Source: Histomonas meleagridis
Lineage: Eukaryota; Parabasalia; Tritrichomonadida; Dientamoebidae
Assembly: GCA_020186115.1 (NCBI GenBank)
Contig: WSYJ01000009.1
Span: 434,001 to 498,000, forward strand
Direction: 5' to 3'
DNA length: 64,000 nucleotides
This document shows positions 60,601 to 64,000 of the stretch, in pieces (within the stretch, counting starts at the first letter, position 1; every line of letters starts with the position of its first letter). Below the pieces are notes generated by a model that was given only the letters and a program-made list of their open reading frames with translations, was not told where the DNA came from and searched no databases. The position numbers were made by a program, and so were the translations under genes.

Positions 60601-61756
60601 ACCATTAAATTTGAATGGCGACTTTAATGGAATATTAATAACATTATTATTATTATGGTATGGAATATTATTCTATGATAAGAACATTAAAAACGAAAGT
60701 ATTAACGCATCACATCTTAAAGATATATCTGTTAACTTCGGCGCAATCACACGAACTAAAAACATTAATTTCTCTGTCGAATCATTGAACTCATTAATTA
60801 CAACTGTACAATATATTGTCGAAAACATTTTATATATGGAATTCTCACAAATCGAATTATTAATTAAAAGCTTCCAAAAGGCAACAGCTGCAAGTAATGA
60901 AGCGACATTTATTATCACCGGAATTTTGTTTTTGGAATTCTTCTCTCGGTTCACTGCTTATTCGGCACAAAACGCAAAACAATTACAAACGGAAATCATC
61001 GAAATCATTTCAGGAGCTTTCGAACATGGCCGTGGCTTAGGCCTACGAATGATATCTTGTGCATTTAACAATCGAATTGATATAAATGGATTCTTGAAAA
61101 TGCCAGAAAACACTCGTCTAATAATCTTCAAAAGTGTCAACAATTCGATACTTGAAAAGATTTCAAATTATTTGGATGAAACTGCGAATTTGTTCTGTTG
61201 GATGTTATATCCGATTTTCGACATTTTGCCACAAGATAATATTATCAATTTTCAGACGACCATTCAAAAGATCTTTGAAAAAGTTCCACTGACCTCTGAA
61301 ATTTTGAGGGCAATTTTGTTCTTGGTGAATAAGGAAATTCATATAATAGAAACTACAACGAAAAAGGCGAAGTTGTCATATGCAAACTTGTTAATATTAA
61401 GTATTAAAGGTAAGAAAGAAGAAAATGATAACTTAATATTCGATATACTGAAAAGCATCTCGAAGACTGAAGACGAATTCGGAGTAATTAATTTCATTTT
61501 GGAACAAATTAAAGGAACAAACGAACTGAAGACAATTATCGCAGAGTTCTCAAGCGGTATACAGATTGAGGCAGTGACGCCAAGAAGATATAACTATATG
61601 CTGGCTCTGTATGCCAAGAAAGCAGAGTACCACAGCGACAAGAAAGACGAGTTCAAACATTTCGTGTCAACAATGTTCAAGTTGACAATCGGTTTGTCTG
61701 GTATGCCACAGCACCCATGTCACGAACTCGCTCTTGACTCCATACTTAAATTGTAA
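57641..61756 (+). CDS. Giant helical-repeat (HEAT/ARM-like) protein, 1371 residues
   Basis: I cannot name the family. The product is helical throughout, without signal peptide or membrane helix. Helix pairs are about 35-45 residues apart (IPAQFILAFLHILSFIPAEE; ELTFLLQ-like pairs; MSFIFAVRSWIIRYISN-like segment near 700). Large HEAT proteins such as the GCN1 N-terminal half, ECM29 or ribosome-assembly factors have similar length and texture, but no defining motif is visible. Single exon with ATG start. The centre uses TTA leucine codons almost exclusively, while the last 150 codons are GC-rich. Confidence 0.75.
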   Translation: MSSKQNNSRFKSVVEVLVKEKVKSRKSLIEFLCKSQSIRTEIPSLFKTLAKSEKKYREEYILLICELLSEIIQTYTPEEQVQFAIQISQFPNYVTRYDTYMKIVEAVKKMTPKSDSAEDVYYRINEKSGPFKVIVVAALSEQLSGLQHRCLNEISSKLTSNIPAQFILAFLHILSFIPAEEVSRTDFSPEKLKVTVNDLLSRNTDLDNKTVLRLLLDLHKIYPGEEFCGLFTNNAVQNLKKLLVSTRDYDSYFFNLFEILPSQSSNPEFTVATQISSFLAPLSSLVKSYDDPILEKIYSFILPRKSDSVFNNTFILLTTKADTYRASLMIGIKTRLLYENNTLYEKCFPSVANPETSGIMLDFIPKAIEEGLISTNNIGTTIKAIIAVIENEKLIYQTEIQENLNKALDLLIDNYHLNIIEAFIKDVTRINSIDVINKLVKLSLDHFPSDEIITEKFNQVDYFNLVTSFSRFVTSRHFEEDKQNNMLELILKLSNILVSSTNEVVPDLPITVSNYLTFCIPSNVNSAFIGNAYKLLETNKSFVIVLSTISKPSSSEKKKIDDAVGSLINHIDLYAIYYSSSIAYNSHSFSQLLKNSKNNKNGIINKKSSQLAKCILATITYILYNLSSGSCKKNLDNKNILKLIYQATPKENFKIVQDEVCEMVNALSKCKQIEPKEKFVVRLIQNPVFFEYIPGLLSKVKPKDGIFALAVRSWIIRYISNTISKDKSQRILEMLLGYLNSPKALEIFIETIMPFLQKEENVIETLKLSIFVSQYCIENGIKYHCDPTNLILITCSPCLSLNDDTRIVATTFFVTIFELNDFSESYKSDQPASEVKVIFVELFQKIFEKILAPISVGIFEKIVDKSAYTLSDLLMMRVIVLLYHAELLKSKKMPLEKILLFKPQKSDPENTEQIHKIILCFAENQTKAFVRYIYQAPINEVVVNCIPKIFQNNKIRDLFLEEMILCTAEIKKASTASSGFKILLDLIPLNLNGDFNGILITLLLLWYGILFYDKNIKNESINASHLKDISVNFGAITRTKNINFSVESLNSLITTVQYIVENILYMEFSQIELLIKSFQKATAASNEATFIITGILFLEFFSRFTAYSAQNAKQLQTEIIEIISGAFEHGRGLGLRMISCAFNNRIDINGFLKMPENTRLIIFKSVNNSILEKISNYLDETANLFCWMLYPIFDILPQDNIINFQTTIQKIFEKVPLTSEILRAILFLVNKEIHIIETTTKKAKLSYANLLILSIKGKKEENDNLIFDILKSISKTEDEFGVINFILEQIKGTNELKTIIAEFSSGIQIEAVTPRRYNYMLALYAKKAEYHSDKKDEFKHFVSTMFKLTIGLSGMPQHPCHELALDSILKL

Positions 61757-62179
61757 AAAATAAATAAAAAAAAATTAATTTTAAAATATTTCGATTTTGT
61801 ACAAAATTTGTGGTTTTCATATTGGAAAAAATGGAACAAAATGTGCAGTGGGCGCACCAACGTTTGGATTAAATAAGATCTGTTTATGATTAAAAACAAT
61901 ACAAATTCGTTTGTGCAAATAGTCAGATTTAGAATGAACATAAATAAAGAATTAAGCCGTTGTCTTTTATTTAGAATTGTGATAAGAAACCAGATTTAGA
62001 TGTGGCATTAGTCATATATCACGCCATAGATGATTGATATTACATCATTTTCAACAAGTGATAACAAAATATTTTATTTTCATGATATGTAAATTAAAAT
62101 TTTTTAGGTTTGTTTGTTTCGAAATTTTTTAAGTGGGGTCAATAATGGAAATACTTAAATGTGGGATACTCTCAATAGA
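61757..62179. other. Convergent intergenic; nothing recognised
   Basis: AT-rich 3' flanks of the helical-repeat gene and the broken BspA-like gene. No feature seen. Confidence 0.5.
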
Positions 62180-63115
62180 TTATTTTTCTTTGTGAAGAAA
62201 ATCTTTTTCTTTTTTAGTTTTTCTGTATAAACAAAACAACAGGATGAAAACAATTATTATAATACCAAGTATTGTACAAAATATGATTGGTAAAATCAAG
62301 CCAATATTGTCATTTTGTACATTACATTTTCTTTTTAAATGATCAGTAAGTTCGATATTAATACCTTTCCAATAATTTTCACTACAATTTGTTCCTTTAC
62401 AATCATATTTATAATTACTCTTACTATAATAGTCTAAACAAAGACTAATGTTATCTATTGTTGTAGTTGAAAAAATATTTTCATTAAATGTGATTGGTGA
62501 TGACATTGATAACATAAGATATTTTAAACTTTTACAATTCTCAAATATTTTTGTTGCGTTTTCAGATACTTCTCGTAAAAATATTAAAGATAATTTTCCT
62601 AAGTTTGTACATCCTGAAAAATGTCCATCTCCGTCAAATTTAGAAACAGGTAAATCAAGACTTTTTAATCCTGTACAATTCATAAAACAATATGCTGGAA
62701 GTGTGGTAACTTGAGGAAAACTAACTTCAATCAAACTAATACAACCCGTAAACATAAAATTGACAAGACGCGTTGTTATATCTAAACTAAGTGATCTTAA
62801 TGATGTACAATTTAAAAATGTAAATCTACCATAGAATTCAATTATTAATGCAAATTCAAAACCTGAATCAGATTCATTCATCGATTTGAATTTTGGCATA
62901 TTAATATTTCGTAAATTTCGGCAGTTATGAAACAAATAACTTTTCGTGGTTTCCAAATTTTGTAATGATACATTTTCAAGACTTTGAATATTCCTAAATA
63001 AACCTCTTGGTGAATTTACAAGAGAATTATTTTTAGTGAATTACAATTTTTTGCGATTGGTCCTTGCGTTTTTGGAGTTACACTAACAAAATTAATTTTT
63101 GATAAGAATATTTAT
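62180..63115 (-). pseudogene. 5'-truncated, frameshifted BspA-like gene
   Basis: The minus frame 63030-62180 encodes LRR_5/TpLRR repeats (GLFRNIQSLENVSLQNLETT; LFHNCRNLRNINMPKFKS), the Cys cap (CLDYYSKSNYKYDC), and a transmembrane helix with a short tail (LILPIIFCTILGIIIIVFIL; RKTKKEK). This is the same ending as the intact gene at 26353-29883. No ATG or signal peptide opens it. Just upstream another frame reads INFVSVTPKTQGPIAKNCNS, then LKIILL-stop, a typical LRR, so a frameshift lies near 63030. Most repeats and the N-terminus are gone. A short expressed form from the internal Met (MPKFKSMN) cannot be excluded. Confidence 0.72.
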
Positions 63116-63325
63116 GTTTTGTTAAATATAACAATATAATGTTAATATTAAGAAAATAAAAGTAATATTAAATATTAAGCTGCAAAGGAAATATAAAAAT
63201 TATTTTTTAGTTTCAAGATATCTTTATTTGAAAAGAAGATTTGTCTCTGGTCAACATTTACTCAATTCCTGAATCCGAACACACATTGTCAATTGTTGGG
63301 CCATTTCCTTTCTTGTCTAAAAAAA

Positions 63326-63416
63326 GTATGTTTTAATGCTCTGATGAATCCAATCCAGCTCATCTGACAATGAGGATTTGATTACCTGAGCACCTTTACT
63401 AAAATCTAACACATAG
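63326..63416 (+). other. Candidate 91-nt intron of the longer trichomonad type
   Basis: The stretch begins GTATGT (63326-63331) and ends TCTAACACATAG (63405-63416). This agrees with the known Trichomonas vaginalis intron signals GTAYGT and ACTAACACACAG at 10 of 12 positions of the 3' motif. No ATG occurs in the 100 bp upstream, so any host transcript is non-coding there. Confidence 0.5.
63337..63393 (+). ncRNA. Candidate box C/D snoRNA inside the intron
   Basis: Inside the candidate intron are TGATGA (C, 63342-63347), CTGA (D', 63364-63367), TGAGGA (C', 63371-63376) and CTGA (D, 63386-63389). A TGC/GCA terminal pairing (63338-63340 with 63390-63392) is weak. The guide before D' is 16 nt (63348-63363). 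The interval before D is only 9 nt. Order and spacing fit a compact C/D snoRNA, but short motifs recur by chance, so this is tentative. Confidence 0.35.
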
Positions 63417-64000
63417 AATTATAAAAAAAAATTAATTTTTATTTGCTAGAAGTTATAATTTTAATCATCGGACTTTCTCAATAAACAACTGTTGAACACG
63501 ATCATATCTTTGTTTGTTTTGTTTTATTTTTATAGATTTAATAAATCAAATTAATTTTTTCAATAAATCAAATTTTCTGAGTTTAATTAAAACAAGCGAT
63601 ACAACTTCTCTCTTCTTCATCTCTTTGAGCTTTGCTTAATTTTTTTTAAAACCAATTTTTATAAAAATTACTTTAATTAAAAAATAACACTCTATATTTG
63701 TATAGCCAAAGCCAACCAAACAATGACCAAAAAACATGTTTTATTTATAAAAATGGTTTGAAAGAGCGCTTTAAAGAAATTAATGTGATGATCATTTTTT
63801 CTTTCCTTTTCTGTGGAACTCCATAAAGTGAAGGAATAACAAAAACAAGAAATGGAGCAAAAAAGATGTCAAAAGAAATACCAAGAAAAACTCGATTTTC
63901 GTCATAGTAGCAATAAATCTGTGTTTGATTAACTTAACGTTCATTCAAAATACGTTAAAAACCAATGGAAGAAAATAAAAACAATGAAACAACATCAAAG
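63417..64000. other. AT-rich end of window; nothing recognised
   Basis: No ORF longer than chance, repeat or RNA gene is seen. A gene starting beyond the right edge cannot be excluded. Confidence 0.5.

Overview
The window is nuclear DNA from an AT-rich, gene-dense protist. The evidence points to a parabasalid, most likely Tritrichomonas or a close relative. It carries DUF3447-type ankyrin proteins, BspA-like leucine-rich-repeat surface proteins, a bacterial-type glucokinase, very short gaps between start codons and conserved upstream motifs, almost intronless genes, and introns of only 22-23 nt with trichomonad-like GTAT...TAAC...AG signals. The organism name is an inference; no rRNA gene is present to settle it.

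Layout. 0-12 kb: ankyrin cassette remnant, ribosomal protein uL23, PTPA, an unknown protein, an ARL2-like GTPase with two 23-nt introns, eS12 divergent from a karyopherin, a small basic protein, and a truncated DUF3447 gene. 12-26 kb: a BAR-like/SH3-like protein, glucokinase, an unknown 511-residue protein, a DUF3447 ankyrin gene followed by six loose ankyrin cassettes, an exportin-like karyopherin divergent from an RBM42-like protein, eL34, a triple zinc-finger protein and uL13. 26-46 kb: a large BspA-like protein, a protein kinase, an ERV46/ERGIC3 protein, a 7TM protein, a coiled-coil protein with a 22-nt intron, a 134-bp tandem repeat, SMC6, ankyrin cassettes, Rab11-like, more cassettes, and a second ERV46/ERGIC3 paralogue. 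46-64 kb: tubulin cofactor A, an 860-residue ankyrin protein, an AT-rich cassette array behind a DUF3447 gene, a 70-residue protein, an importin-7/8-like karyopherin, a 1371-residue helical-repeat protein, a broken BspA gene, and a candidate intron that may hold a box C/D snoRNA.

Themes. Nuclear transport (three karyopherins), early secretory traffic (two ERV46 proteins, Rab11), translation (uL23, eS12, eL34, uL13), tubulin folding (ARL2, TBCA) and genome maintenance (SMC6) are represented by separate single-gene units, not operons. The points most worth a second look are the three ultrashort introns (one directly after the start codon), the candidate intronic snoRNA, the arrays of single ankyrin repeats separated by conserved AT-rich spacers, and shared promoter elements (AAAAGTGA/C, an AACGTC-N15-GACGTT module, and a ribosomal-protein GGTTT(T)GGTC box).
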